NCBI GenBank assembly: GCA_030062745.1
Contig: CP099843.1
Coordinates: forward strand, 17,464,997-17,528,996
Length of the DNA: 64,000 nt
Direction of reading: 5' to 3'
DNA from: Capitulum mitella
Lineage: Eukaryota > Arthropoda > Thecostraca > Pollicipedomorpha > Pollicipedidae
This document shows positions 24,401-35,180 of this stretch, piece by piece. The position numbers and the translations under genes were made by a program. The notes under the pieces were generated by a model. The model was not told where the DNA came from. It made no database searches and worked only from the letters and a program-made list of their open reading frames with translations. Each line of letters starts with the position of its first letter. Within the stretch, counting starts at the first letter, position 1.

Positions 24401-25879
24401 ATGAAGCAGACGAGGGAATCAGAACCCTGTAACCTCCAACCATCGCATGCTCTTAACTGCTACTCGTAACCACCACCGGTACTCCAGTCCAAGTGTTTAG
24501 ACGTTTAAAATTCAAGTTCTGCAAAAATACATCCAGGAATGGATGAGCAGAATTTCAGCTATTTTCTTTTTTTCGGGTTTAAATTTCCTCGTTTTCTTGC
24601 TTTATTTCACGATGTAAATACCACGATGCCGCTTCTTCAGTTTAGAAATAGTTTTAGGCCGGGTCGTTCCTTTACCATTTTGTGACCCTGGCGTACGATT
24701 TCGGCCACCAGCGCCATCAGCTGGTCGCCGGCAGTAAAGCTCTCAGCCCATCGGCGGGCCAAGTCGCTGCCAGATGCGCGACCTGGAAAATTCCCCAGAT
24801 GGCAGGCAAAAGTCTTCATGGTTAGGCACAGTTTAATCAAAATTGCAGATTTCGGGGCTTTTTTATTGAATACACCTGCTGTTCTAATTCATGCATGCCC
24901 TACATTGCACAGGACTGCAACATGCGACCCAAGCGATCTTCTGGCTACTGCACCGTGCACCGACTTTAGCAGTCTGTGCCATGCTCTTGCCTTTCCTCTG
25001 CGGTCAGTGATCACCCACCGACACCATCCACTGATCGGTGAGCAGGCGCTACGACACGTACATCCCCAATCACTGGTATTCCCTCAGCCAATCATTCAGC
25101 CAGTCTCTCATCTGGTACTCAGCACAGGGAGACGGCAGCCCGGTTTACTGGCATTGCTGCTGTACTGCGCGGCCCGCGGCCGATCGGGCCTCTTCACGGG
25201 CTCACGGCCAGCAGCGTGATTTCAGCGCGGCCGTATTCAAATGTCGGCGTGCCCGGTCCCCCGTTGACGGCTTTGATCGGGGCGTCACACCTCCGTCGAT
25301 GCCGACAAAGGCCCGTCAGATTACCGTCACCCGGCCCGTCCGCGCCGCGCCATCTTTGAATGCCATTAACCCCCTCGGCGGCCGTCGGCACCCCTTCTGA
25401 TTTGCATATGGCTGCGCCGACCAATGGAAGGGGGCTGGCGGGCCGTCGGCGGCCGGCATTGGTGGTCGGTGGGGCCGCCTGTCGACTCATTACCTCAGGG
25501 GTGGAGTGATGATCGTTCGTGCTTGGCCCGGTCTTTGACAAAGTTGTTATCATCGCTGGTCTACGTGTAACTCGACCACGAAATGTCTGTCGCGTCCGAA
25601 ATAAGTTAACGGGTCCAGCCAATGCCTATTCACTACAATAAATACGAAACCAGCCCAGCATTCGTCCAAATCTGATTTTTCTTCTCGTTTGTGACATTTG
25701 TTTCACAGTCAGGCAAACATGAATTGACGTGACTGCATGGTTTCATCCAAATGAAATCAGCCAGACATTTTCATGAATACTCAGACCTATTGACACACGA
25801 AAGCCAGTGGGGCGTTGGGCCGTTCTCGCACGCTTTGCGATGACATGTCGGCGGGCTTCGTGAAATTCCCGTGTCCATT
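21484..25879. other. gene-free stretch with GC-rich patches at about 22870-23190 and 25120-25500
   Basis: No domain-bearing frame was recognised. A CT-rich low-complexity tract occupies 23322-23364. GC-rich patches show open frames on both strands with no recognisable motif. The tRNA-like word near 22359 is discussed among the rejected items. Confidence 0.35.
23322..23364 (+). repeat. (CT)n-rich low-complexity tract
   Basis: Pyrimidine-only interrupted CT repeat of about 43 bp. Confidence 0.9.
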
Positions 25880-26135
25880 CGGAAAAACCTGACATCCAGC
25901 CCGAGAAACACCGTATCTAGCTCGGTGTACCTATTATTTATATCCAGTACCCAGTTAATCGTGTACCTCATCTAGCTTGCCAGAAGACCCGTGATCGGTT
26001 GTGAAAACCCGGTATCTGGCTGGTCGGCCCCCATATCCAGACGAAGGGCCAGCATCCAGCAATAAGGATCTGGTATTCGGGTCTGAAGGCCCGATATCCA
26101 ACTGTCAGGATCCGGTATCCATGAGGTCGGATCCG
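25880..26135 (+). repeat. degenerate repeat of about 25-30 bp
   Basis: Imperfect recurrence of (G)(C)CCGGTATCTGGC / CATATCCAG / GGCCAGCATCCAGC / CCGATATCCAAC words. Units are diverged and boundaries approximate. Confidence 0.6.
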
Positions 26136-26594
26136 GCCGTTGGATGTCTGTAGGTGCTACGGTCGGCGAACAGGGCTGGTTTTTGTGCTGCCGGCCGACT
26201 GAATACGGACCTCAATGACATCCGGCGGCGTCCGCAGACACTGTTCCGGCCGGATCCGATCACGGTCTCTCAGATGGAGAGAGCGGGAGAGGCGATGGAG
26301 AGGGCGAGGTAGAGGGCGCCGAGGATATCAGATGGAGAGAGCGGGGCAGAGGACGCCGAAGACAGCAGATGTAGACGTCGGGACAGAGGAGGCCGAATCG
26401 GTGATGGTAGAGGGGCAGGAGCGTTGTAGCTGCCATTTCTTGGTACGGTGGAAAGTCACAGACGAAAACCATCGCGCTTAAAGTGGCGTCTTGGGTCTAG
26501 TATCTAATTACGTTGCCGCTCTGCTTTCACACCAGACGTCTGCACATAAGGCCACCCGCATTACAGAAACAGGGAGCGCCACATCACATGCGAT

Positions 26595-26735
26595 AACTGT
26601 GCCGAACCCCTGGCGATGGATGTGTCGAACCCCTTGGCGATGGATGTGCCGGAGCACGGGCGATGGATGTGCCGAACCCGGGCGATGATGCGCCAGACCC
26701 CGGGCGATGAACGTGTCGGAGCCCGGTCGAGCCCT
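26595..26735 (+). repeat. degenerate minisatellite of about 20-27 bp
   Basis: Six or so imperfect units of the type GGCGATGGATGTGCCGAACCC, in which GCGATG(G)A and GTG(C/T)CG(A/G)A words alternate with CCCGGGC. It lies in a wider GC-rich region (26140-27080) without a recognisable gene. Confidence 0.8.
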
Positions 26736-28028
26736 GGCCGAGGCTGGGTCCTTCCTCCTCTGATCTGGCGCAGTAATCCGATTGTGGCCGTCCGCCGGTC
26801 AGCGTGCGGCTTCCGGCTCCGCCACTGATAGCCACCATATTGTGACGGGCGAGCCTGGGCGGAGTGGGCTGCCTGGATCTGGCCCACTGCCGGGCTTCAG
26901 AGTGGACACCAGGCACGACGCCGGAAGCCGGACAGGTGCCGGCCGGCGGGTCAGCTGTTCGCGCCGGTCGCAGTACGGTGGTGCGCGCGGCCGTGGCAAA
27001 CAGGCTCTTCCGTCGGCTTCGCCGCCTTTGAGCTGCTTTGCAGCCATTGAGCTGCTCTCGCTGTGTGGTGTGGGGAGGAGGAGGGGTCCCACATTGTAAG
27101 GCACGCAAAGAACACTAGTCCGTTGTACATTCGCTGAATATTTTGCACCTTCTCCTGAAACTTGAGGTAGCTGGCTACGCATTAGAATCCAATACCAATG
27201 TTTCGAAAAAAAGATTAATTGTTGTTCATGGGAGGCGAGACAAGCATTGCGAGCTTCAGTCTTAATTTAACCAGCGTGATGCCTTGAGGAACGCATGACG
27301 AACGAGACTTCGATCGTTTTTGGCATTATTGCCTCCCCTTGCTTTATACATTTCGCAATACAAGCGGATATTTATTCATCTACATCAGTATTTTGCGTTC
27401 GAAGAATGACAGTCAAACGGCATGCGCACCCGCTATGTTGTTCACTGCTATTACTGAGGTGGGTAAAAACACCCGTGGCAAAATAGGCCTAAAAACGAGA
27501 AATTATTCCAGGGGAATAATTATGATGAAGAAAGAGCTTGCAGGCTAAAGCACTGTCAATGGAAACCCATTCTTTTGTAAATTTCAGGCTCCTGACACGG
27601 GCCGCTCGCCGCCACGTTCAGAAATGCCTCATGGGATGTGACAACCACCCCTCTAGTCTGATGGAGGTTAACGTTCAGAGGAACATCATTCATAAATTTG
27701 TAGTACAACGTCGACGTGAAAAACAGGGGTGACGCCGGATTCTTGAAAGTGGACAAGCAAGTAAAAAAGTCCTTCCGAGGTTCTACCCATACCCTTAAAT
27801 GGTGTCTTATTTCGTTTCATTATTATTTTAATGGCATCCATGAACTTGACACTGTCTATAATTAAACTCTCTGCTTTCTGAAACTGAGACAAATTTTGAT
27901 ATGGAAAAATAAATTCATGGAAGCCTAAAATGCGACATTGGCAACGTATTTGCAGAACTTTATTTTATAAAGCAAGAAAACACACAAATGAGTCAAGATA
28001 TTGGTATTGAATTCTATGTCAATCATTT

Positions 28029-28058
28029 CCTTTGGTATGGGAAGCTCCATACCAAAGG
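28029..28058. repeat. perfect inverted repeat, 12-bp arms
   Basis: CCTTTGGTATGG and its exact complement flank the hexamer GAAGCT, which could form a hairpin in RNA or a cruciform in DNA. Confidence 0.9.
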
Positions 28059-28592
28059 TATACAACGTTACGCCCCTGTTTTAACTGTTTCGTTTATGTC
28101 AATGTTCATATTCACACTTGATTTCGGTGAGCGTAATGCCATCAGTTTGATTAAGCCTCTTGCACTGGATTTATCCACAGCTCGCCAACCGTGGCTTATT
28201 CGGCACACACGCATACGCACAGACTGTGATAACACTATAATCTGTCTTTCAACTTGCATCCAGCCATGGGTGATAAAAACCATAGCGTGTTTCCACCAAA
28301 GTGAGTGGGTTTGTCTCAATCACGCAGAATTCGACTAAAGCGCGTGAATAGCCCAGCACTGTTCTCCCAAAAACTTACCGGTCCACTTCCTGTCGTGGCT
28401 TGTATTATTCACAAGTCGTAAAACACATCTACAATCAACCAGTTTATTATAATGTAACCAACGGCAATTCCAACGGCAGAAGTTTGTAAACATGCGTCAT
28501 TTTTGTCAAGGTTAGTTGTTTTGGCCGATCAGCCTTCGCTTGTTGGTTATAACCATATCGATTTCGTTGACTTTAATCTAGTAGTCGCAAGT

Positions 28593-28619
28593 ATGTTCGT
28601 CATTTTAAATGACGAACAT
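28593..28619. repeat. 27-bp palindrome, 13-bp arms
   Basis: ATGTTCGTCATTT and its exact complement are separated by a single T. AT-rich context, no flanking gene recognised. Confidence 0.9.
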
Positions 28620-29269
28620 TCAAGTACATGCATCAGCCATCCTATACATTGGCTTTCTTTTCATATAAGTCGCCTATTCTTAACTAAATATAGTGGTTTA
28701 TAACGCAAGCAATGTAAACACTTAAGCACGCAACTTGTTGCAAACTAAACAGTATTTAGTATCGGGCAGAATGGCATCCTAGTTGTTTTTCTTGTTGCCC
28801 AATGTAAACAAGGCACAATAACGTTTTTTTCTCAAAATGACAACTAAAACAAAAAAAAACAGTACATAACAAGAAACTATAAGGCGTTTCCTTCAACATT
28901 ACGAATGCTTGTTTTTATTACCATGATTTGGCGTAAAGACTCGACATAATCCATTGAACTTTCTGTGGGTAAGCAATGCTTACACTGCCTACCCTTGACA
29001 ACCGCCACTGATGAACAATGCATCTGTAGTTCCTATTCAAGAGACCTCTGTCATGCATCCTACAAGGAGTTTTTTGCTCACGTGCCAACAGTGATTTATT
29101 ACAGTAGAGAGAGATTTCCCGTTGACATCCGCCACATTTACCAAGTTTTTAGCTATGAAAACCCCATTTTGTTCATTGTTCTTAGCTGCGCAGTGCCGTT
29201 GAGAAATTGTCGTACTACCTCAGGTTGTCACTCGAACCCTGAATAAGCCCTTCGCTCCTGACTGAAGCT

Positions 29270-29283
29270 TTTCTTCCCGACAG
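29270..29283 (+). promoter_or_regulatory. candidate 3' splice site upstream of Krüppel
   Basis: A pyrimidine-rich stretch ending in CCCGACAG fits a splice acceptor. The DNA after it carries a 9-codon upstream ORF (29288-29314, eight residues then TGA), and the Krüppel frame is closed by TGA at 29296 and TAA at 29308. An exon starting here would therefore begin as 5' untranslated sequence unless a different acceptor further in is used. Confidence 0.4.
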
Positions 29284-29475
29284 GACCATGCCCCTTGAGC
29301 GACTGTCTAACTGAACACTTGCCAAGTACCGCCCGACTTGGAGTGGCGCCTGGAGCGGATTGGCATCGAGAGGAGCGGCTCAGTCACCCTGTATACCACC
29401 ATCCTGTGGCCTGCAGTGCTGTCTGACCTGGTCGCCCGGTGTGCCGCCAGATCTGGAGTACCGTCGGGCGGCGGT

Positions 29476-30906
29476 ATGAAGGAGGAGCCGCTGGAAGAGG
29501 GTGGCAGGCCCGGCGCCAGCAGTCCACCGCCGCCGCTGCCCGACCTGGGCCTGCTGCAGCACTTGCCGGCCGCCCAGCTGGGCCTGCTGGGCCAGCATGG
29601 CGGCCTGCTGCCGCCGGCGGCCCTGCAGGCCGCGCTCATGGCCAGCCTGGCCGCCCAGCAGGCCAGCCACCTGCAGTACCAGCAGGCGCTGCTGGGGCCG
29701 GCCGCCCGGCTGCCGCCTCACCTGCAGCCGCCGCCGCCGCACAGCGCGCCCAGCCAGCTGCTCGGCTTCCAGCAGCGGGAAGCGCTGCTGGCCTGGTCCA
29801 AGCTGGCGGCGCAGAGCAGCGCGGCTCGATTCCTCGGCTCGCCCGGGCCGCCGCTGGCCGCCAAGCTGGACGACTCCGGCATCCAGACGTCTCCGAAGGC
29901 GGAGCCGCCGGCCGGCAGCGGCGCCGCGTTCCCGTCGTCCGGCGGCGGCCTCGTGCCGCCGTACGGCCTGCACACGGAGCTGGGCGGCGCCAGCTCGCCG
30001 TCTCCCCCCGGCGGCTCGCCGCCCAGCGGAGGCGCCGGCGGCCGCCCGCCGGACAAGAAGACCAACGGCAAGGACGGTGGCAGGGAGAAGGTGTTCGTCT
30101 GCCAGGTGTGCAACCGCAGCTTCGGCTACAAGCACGTGCTGCAGAACCACGAGCGCACGCACACCGGGGAGAAGCCGTTCGAGTGCAAGGAATGTCACAA
30201 GCGCTTCACGCGCGACCATCACCTCAAGACGCACATGCGGCTGCACACGGGCGAGAAGCCGTACCACTGCGCGCACTGCGACCGACAGTTCGTGCAGGTG
30301 GCCAACCTGCGCCGCCACCTGCGCGTGCACACCGGCGAGCGGCCGTACGGCTGCGAGATGTGCGAGTCCAAATTCTCCGACAGCAACCAGCTGAAGGCGC
30401 ACATGCTCATCCACAAGGGCGAAAAGCCGTTCAAGTGTGAAAACTGCTTCGGCACGTTCCGTCGCCGCCACCACCTGATGCACCACAAGTGTTCCAAGGA
30501 CCCGGTGCTGCCTCTGGGTTTGACCGGCCTGTTGGCGGCCGACAGCTCGCCGCCCGACGCCGAGGAGCTCGACGTCGAGGCCGACTCGGAGACGCGCTCC
30601 GAGGCGAGTAGCGGCGAGCGGCTGCGCAGCGGCGGCAGCGGCGACGACCGGCCCGACGAGCAGCGCCGCCGCGGCCGCAAGCAGAAGGAGACGCGCCGGC
30701 TGGTGCGGCCGCCGCCGCTGCCGAGCACCGTCACCTCGCCGTTCGCCGCCTCCGGGCCCGAGCAGACCGAGCCCGAGGACCTCAGCGTGCGTCGCTGCCG
30801 GCGGGCCGGCGGCCGCAGCAACGACGGCGACGACCAGCAGCGGCGCGCCGACTCGGCAGACGACGTCGGCGACGGCGCCGAGCCGGCCGCTCTCGGCAGC
30901 GCGTGA
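29476..30906 (+). CDS. Kr: Krüppel-type gap gene zinc-finger transcription factor
   Basis: Sequence-specific nuclear DNA-binding protein. In insects Krüppel represses segmentation targets and acts again in neural and other tissues. From the first in-frame ATG the protein has 476 residues (Drosophila Krüppel has about 500). Residues 1-205 are Pro/Ala/Gln/Leu-rich. Fingers start at Cys209, Cys237, Cys265, Cys293 and Cys321. The first four are C2H2 with HTGE(K/R)P linkers. The fifth is C-x2-C-x12-H-x-C, the atypical last finger typical of Krüppel. Finger words such as [22 protein letters not shown] and [12 protein letters not shown] are diagnostic of the orthologue. PEDLS at 433-437 matches the CtBP-binding motif, and an Arg/Lys-rich patch precedes it. 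No intron interrupts the fingers. The frame stays open back to 29311 without an ATG, so a spliced N-terminal exon upstream is possible. GC3 is extreme. Confidence 0.95.
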   Translation: MKEEPLEEGGRPGASSPPPPLPDLGLLQHLPAAQLGLLGQHGGLLPPAALQAALMASLAAQQASHLQYQQALLGPAARLPPHLQPPPPHSAPSQLLGFQQREALLAWSKLAAQSSAARFLGSPGPPLAAKLDDSGIQTSPKAEPPAGSGAAFPSSGGGLVPPYGLHTELGGASSPSPPGGSPPSGGAGGRPPDKKTNGKDGGREKVFVCQVCNRSFGYKHVLQNHERTHTGEKPFECKECHKRFTRDHHLKTHMRLHTGEKPYHCAHCDRQFVQVANLRRHLRVHTGERPYGCEMCESKFSDSNQLKAHMLIHKGEKPFKCENCFGTFRRRHHLMHHKCSKDPVLPLGLTGLLAADSSPPDAEELDVEADSETRSEASSGERLRSGGSGDDRPDEQRRRGRKQKETRRLVRPPPLPSTVTSPFAASGPEQTEPEDLSVRRCRRAGGRSNDGDDQQRRADSADDVGDGAEPAALGSA

Positions 30907-30958
30907 GCGGCCGCCGCCGCGCGGTCGGGCCGCGTTCCTCACGGGTATTTTGTTGCAG
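30903..30958 (+). other. candidate 56-bp mini-intron overlapping the Krüppel stop codon
   Basis: GTGAGC at 30903-30908 overlaps the TGA stop, and TATTTTGTTGCAG ends at 30958. If this intron is removed, the exon junction gives GC+A, then TGA, so the protein would still end in alanine and stop. Splice signals are read directly from sequence; use of the intron is unproven. Confidence 0.35.
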
Positions 30959-31450
30959 ATGAGCCATGTTCCTATATGCTACCTCAGGGCCGGCGGCGGC
31001 GCCCGGCGCCCGTCGCCGGCCGCCCAGCGCCGACCGGGGTCCGCCGGGCGGTCGAGAGGTCCCGCGCCCGACGCCGCCGGTTGGCATCGATTGACCACAG
31101 GGGAGTTGGCAGCGGACGACTGGCCGGCGGCAGCTGCGGCCGGCGCGCTGCCCAGGTCGGCGGTGGGCGCGATCGCGGCGCCATTATTCATCGGCGTCGC
31201 TGCGATCTGACGGCTCCCTCTCTCCCCGCGCGGCCGGCCGAGCACCGCCATTCAATCGATCGGCCATTATATGCAGTGCGGCGGCGGCGGCGGCGGCGGC
31301 TCCGGCTCGGACCCGCCGGGGACTCTGACCGCTGCCGGCGGCCGGCGGGTGCGCGCTGTTTCGGCGCCATCTGCAGCGGCCGGGGCTGGGGAAGAGCGCT
31401 CCGGCGCCTCCGAGCCGAGCCAGCCCGTCAATAAATGATGTCCGCCCGAC
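30907..31450 (+). other. probable 3' untranslated region of Krüppel
   Basis: GC-rich sequence after the stop codon, with no recognisable protein, ending just past the only AATAAA in this stretch (31430-31435). Extent is inferred from that signal. Confidence 0.5.
31430..31435 (+). terminator. candidate polyadenylation signal AATAAA
   Basis: Canonical AATAAA hexamer 524 bp after the Krüppel stop codon, in an otherwise GC-rich stretch where it is unlikely by chance. It is followed by T/G-containing sequence. Confidence 0.55.
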
Positions 31451-34400
31451 GACTTCGGCAGTCGCTGTCAGAGGTGACGGCTGCCGCCGCGGCCGCAGCC
31501 GCACCAGCATCCCTGGGGTGGCGCGAGAGCCGTGAGAGACTCGCGCAGCCGTCCCGGCTGCCCCAGGTCGCGTGGCCAGGCGGTTGTTGACCCGCGGCCG
31601 GCCGGAGGGCCGTTTACCGGCCGGAGGCTGTTTACGCCCGGCCGGCCGGCCCGCCGCCGCCTCGCACGGTGAAAGTGGCGTCGGGCGGCGTCCGGCCGCC
31701 GACCCGGCCGGCTATTTTCGGCAACTCGTTCCTGGCCCGGCGGAAGTGTTGCCGAGCCGGCTGGCGCTTGGGAGCGTGACCGCCGCGGAACAGTGTCCGG
31801 CCGGGGCTGTCGCGGGGAGAAGGGAGACGTTTCCTTAAAGACAAATTCGACTCGTTTTTAAGCCTGTTCTTATTTAGGCGGCAAGCAAACTGGAAGTTTG
31901 GTTATGGCGCTGGGGTATTTTCCAATACTCAACTGCCAATACTTTTCAAAGCAGGCGCCAAGCTGAGCTGCCGCCAGACGGCTGCCAACTCCTCCGCCAA
32001 TGTACAAAAAAATCCCTCACCGGTGCAGAGGAAAACCTCCTGGCTCTAGTCTGCCGTTCGGGCGCACGCGCGGTAGCACACGCTGGTTCCAAGGGCCGCG
32101 GTCCGCCGTAAGCATAAAGAGATTGTCCTTTTCCAATCGCTCAGGGAACTATTCGGTCAAAAGCAGTGATGGCTGCCTGTGGTGGACGAACGTTGCTGCG
32201 CGGCGCCGCGGGCGCAGGGCGCCGCCGCTGCCGCGCTGCTCGCAGCCTGCCCGGCAGCGACAGCGCCTGATCACTGTCACGGCGCGCTCCGTTAGTTAGT
32301 CGGTGTTTCCCGGTGTTCTATGTCCCCTTCTGCAGGACGCAGCGGTGTGTTCGGCGGCGTGCAGAGCAAGCACGCCCTGTCCGATGTTACGTCGTCGTTG
32401 TCGTGTGACCAGGGTTCTCTGTGCTCGTGAGTGTTGTGTGAGTGCGCGTACGTTGTGCCGACCGCGGCAGGGACGGGCTGCGGCCGTTGTGACGTTAACT
32501 GATACGGGTTGTCTCGGCATCATGATCGGCGCCTGGTCATGGCGGCGACGTCTCTCTCCACGCCCAGCGGCAGATGCGCGGCTGGCGTAGATCTCAGCAC
32601 CGACTCATGCCTCCTCACCCACAGCCTGCATCCACCGTCTCCGTTTCCCAGCCCTTACATATCCCCCCCAAACATACACATTCCTCGGCATAACCACGAA
32701 CCGCGTTCATTAAACACCGTTCGGGCACCACGTCGTCGACAGTTCTCCTCACGCTCTTAAAAAAGAAAAAACGGCACGCCTATGCACCGCCCATCCGGCT
32801 GGTCGACGTGCTCGCATCAAATGGACATTAGTGCTGGCGGCGGGCCGGCGGTGATTTAGTGCTGCGTCCGCGCGGACCGGGTTGCGGCTCTCGGTGTTTC
32901 ACGCAGCCGGGGGCATTGTGACGTGGCAGGTGACGGGCCGGCAGCGGGGACGGACGGTCAGGGGCCGACCTGCGCCGTCAGCGCCGCCGGCCGACGCACC
33001 ACCGACGGCCGACGCTCGTCTCCGTTGGCGCAGCACAGGTGCTCAGTAGTCAGGCGGAGCGGTTACAGCAACCGGAATCACATCCTAAAGGATCTAGACG
33101 ATTTCGTTAAAAGTTCCTGTTTGAAGACCTCTGTTTGAATCAAGAGACAGAATTACAGCTTCTTTGGGATAAGGAACTATAGACATTGCCCGTTCAAAAC
33201 AGCCGAGGCCGGCGACCAATCACGAGGCGGTTGTGCCATTAAACTCAGTGAAGAGCATTAGATTGTGTAGCGCGCCATATTCCAGAAGCAAGGTTTCGTC
33301 TCGGATTTATCAGCCTCACCTCGCGCGAAATCGCTCCTCGGACTGTCTGCACCTTGTCGATCCGCGTCCACGTGAACGGCAGGCAGTTTGAGACCGGAGG
33401 CAGCCCTTGCTGGGCTGCCGCCGGCCCGGGCCGCAGTTACCTCAGCCGCCCCCCCCCCCCCTTCCTCCACCACCACCACCACTCTGTGGCCGACCCCCTC
33501 CCAAACACGGCCTGGCTTTGTGGGCTATTCGGTCAGGGGTCGGGTTAATTCGGCCCATTTCACCCGGCTGAAAGGGTGGCCCAGTTTGAAAGGAGCGAAA
33601 TTAGTGGGGACGAACGGTTAGGGCCGGACGACGCGTGGAGCACGCCAACAGCCGTAAAACATCCCCTTCATGGCAACGGGTTGCAGATAAAAGGAGTTAC
33701 GCCGACACGCACCCTTTGATTGTTGCCACCCCGCGCCAATCGGAGAGTCGCGTGGACCGGGCCAATTTGGTAGCCAGCCAATGAGGGAGATGGTGGCTAG
33801 GGTTATCCACGTTCGCCGTGGAGCTACGTCAAATCACAAATCACACACACCAAGTCCCAGCCGGGAGTGAAATCTGGACGTCGGCAGTCAATCTTTATGG
33901 GTTTACTGGTGGTGGTATTGTGAGGCGTCGGCGGGGCGGTGGCGGATCCGCCGAGGTGACAGCTGTATCACAACTAAGCGCGGCGGGAGGGGCAGGGGGA
34001 GCCATGAAGCCGGGCCCCTGCTCTCGTGGTCGTATGCCCGATTTGGGTGTGGTTTTTTTCAGGCCCCTCGGGCCGGTAATCGGTGACGTTAGTCGTGTGA
34101 TGGTCGCAGCTGGGAGCCGTCCCGCCGGCGGCCAGGCTGACGCCGGGCCGCGGCTGGTGTCCGTCATCAGTCCCCGGAGATGGCGCCCTGCCGGGCCGTC
34201 TGTCCCTTAGACCGCCGCGGCCCTGCGCTAGCCGAGGGCCGCGACGCCGCCGGCGGTCCCGGGCCGGCAGGACGCCGTTGCCGCTGCCGCTGCCAGACGT
34301 CGCCATTTATTGGCCCCTGTCGTCGGCCATTTGGCCGGCTATCGGTCTGGCGGGCCGGTGGCGCCGCCGCCACCGCCGGCCGGCGCATTGTCCGGCGCTG

Positions 34401-34969
34401 ACATCTGCATACGCGCGTCGAGAGGGGTGGCCAGTGGGGCGCAGCAGCCGCTGTCGGATACCGAGCCGCGCCCGGGCGCGCCGCACGCCGCGCCGCACCA
34501 CAGATAAACGCCTATCGGGGAACGGGTTTTACGAGTGACGGCGCCCGATAAAGCGACGCCACGTGTTTGCGCTGCGCAGCCTTATCGTTTTATTTCAAAC
34601 TCTGTGCAAACAGCACACACGCAAAGCTGGCGTGATAGCCGCTTGGACCGAGGTGAACGTTTCCACGCGGCTAGCGCCGCCGCCGCCGCCGCCGCCGCGC
34701 CGACACGATTTTGATTCGTGTCGCCCCCGAACAGTGGGGATGGGGAGGGGGTTGAAGCGGCCGTCCATGGCTCGTTCGCAGACAGCGGGCCGCAAACACG
34801 ACCCGAGGGACGAGCGCGCCATTATGGGTGCTTCCGTTAACCGAGTGGCGGAAGCCAGCGATTTTCCGCCCCGTCCGCCGGCCGATATGAATTCCGCGCC
34901 AATTAAACTCATCGCGAACCGATCACGGCGCGATTAGCTGGCGCCAAATAGCTGGCGAGGTACGCAGCC
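31451..34969. other. GC-rich, gene-free region downstream of Krüppel
   Basis: CpG-dense islands (31450-31840, 32160-32600, 33880-34520) alternate with moderately GC-rich DNA. Open frames occur on both strands but are low-complexity. Short AT cores embedded in GC-rich sequence, such as CATTTATTGG at 34304-34313 and CATTATGGG near 34819, look like homeodomain-type sites. A role as Krüppel control DNA is inference only. A (GCC)n run lies near 34677-34698. Confidence 0.4.
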
Positions 34970-35180
34970 GTCTCCCAGAGACCGCGGCAGTCTCTCGGAG
35001 ACTGTGACCGCCTCCCGGAGACTGACCGTCTCCCGGAGACTGCGGCCGTTTCCCGGAGACTGCGGCCGTCTCCCAGAGACCGCGGCCACCTATCGGAGAC
35101 AGTGACTGTCTCCCATAGACTGTGACCGTCTCCCGGAGACTGTGGCCGTCTCCCGAAGACAGCGGCCATTTCCCAGAGAC
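34970..35180 (+). repeat. 20-bp minisatellite, about eleven copies
   Basis: Tandem units of the form GTCTCCCGGAGACTGCGGCC with substitutions, period 20 bp (one unit of 18). Each unit contains the palindromic core TCTCCCGGAGA or a close variant, so the array has many potential small hairpins. Confidence 0.95.

Larger units (their letters stand above)
27085..29247. other. AT-rich gene-free stretch upstream of Krüppel
   Basis: No coding frame with a recognisable motif was found. Two strong short inverted repeats occur (28029-28058 and 28593-28619). A Krüppel first exon or promoter may lie in or beyond this interval, but none could be identified. Confidence 0.4.

Noticed and set aside
29439..30440. 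Two further long plus-strand frames overlapping Krüppel
   Set aside because: Shadows of the same GC-biased exon; they lack any domain, whereas the Krüppel frame carries five zinc fingers.
29380..30942. 520-codon open frame on the strand opposite Krüppel
   Set aside because: Its product is low-complexity Arg/Ala/Val/Leu and is explained by the G/C-ending codons of Krüppel, which remove stops from the opposite strand.
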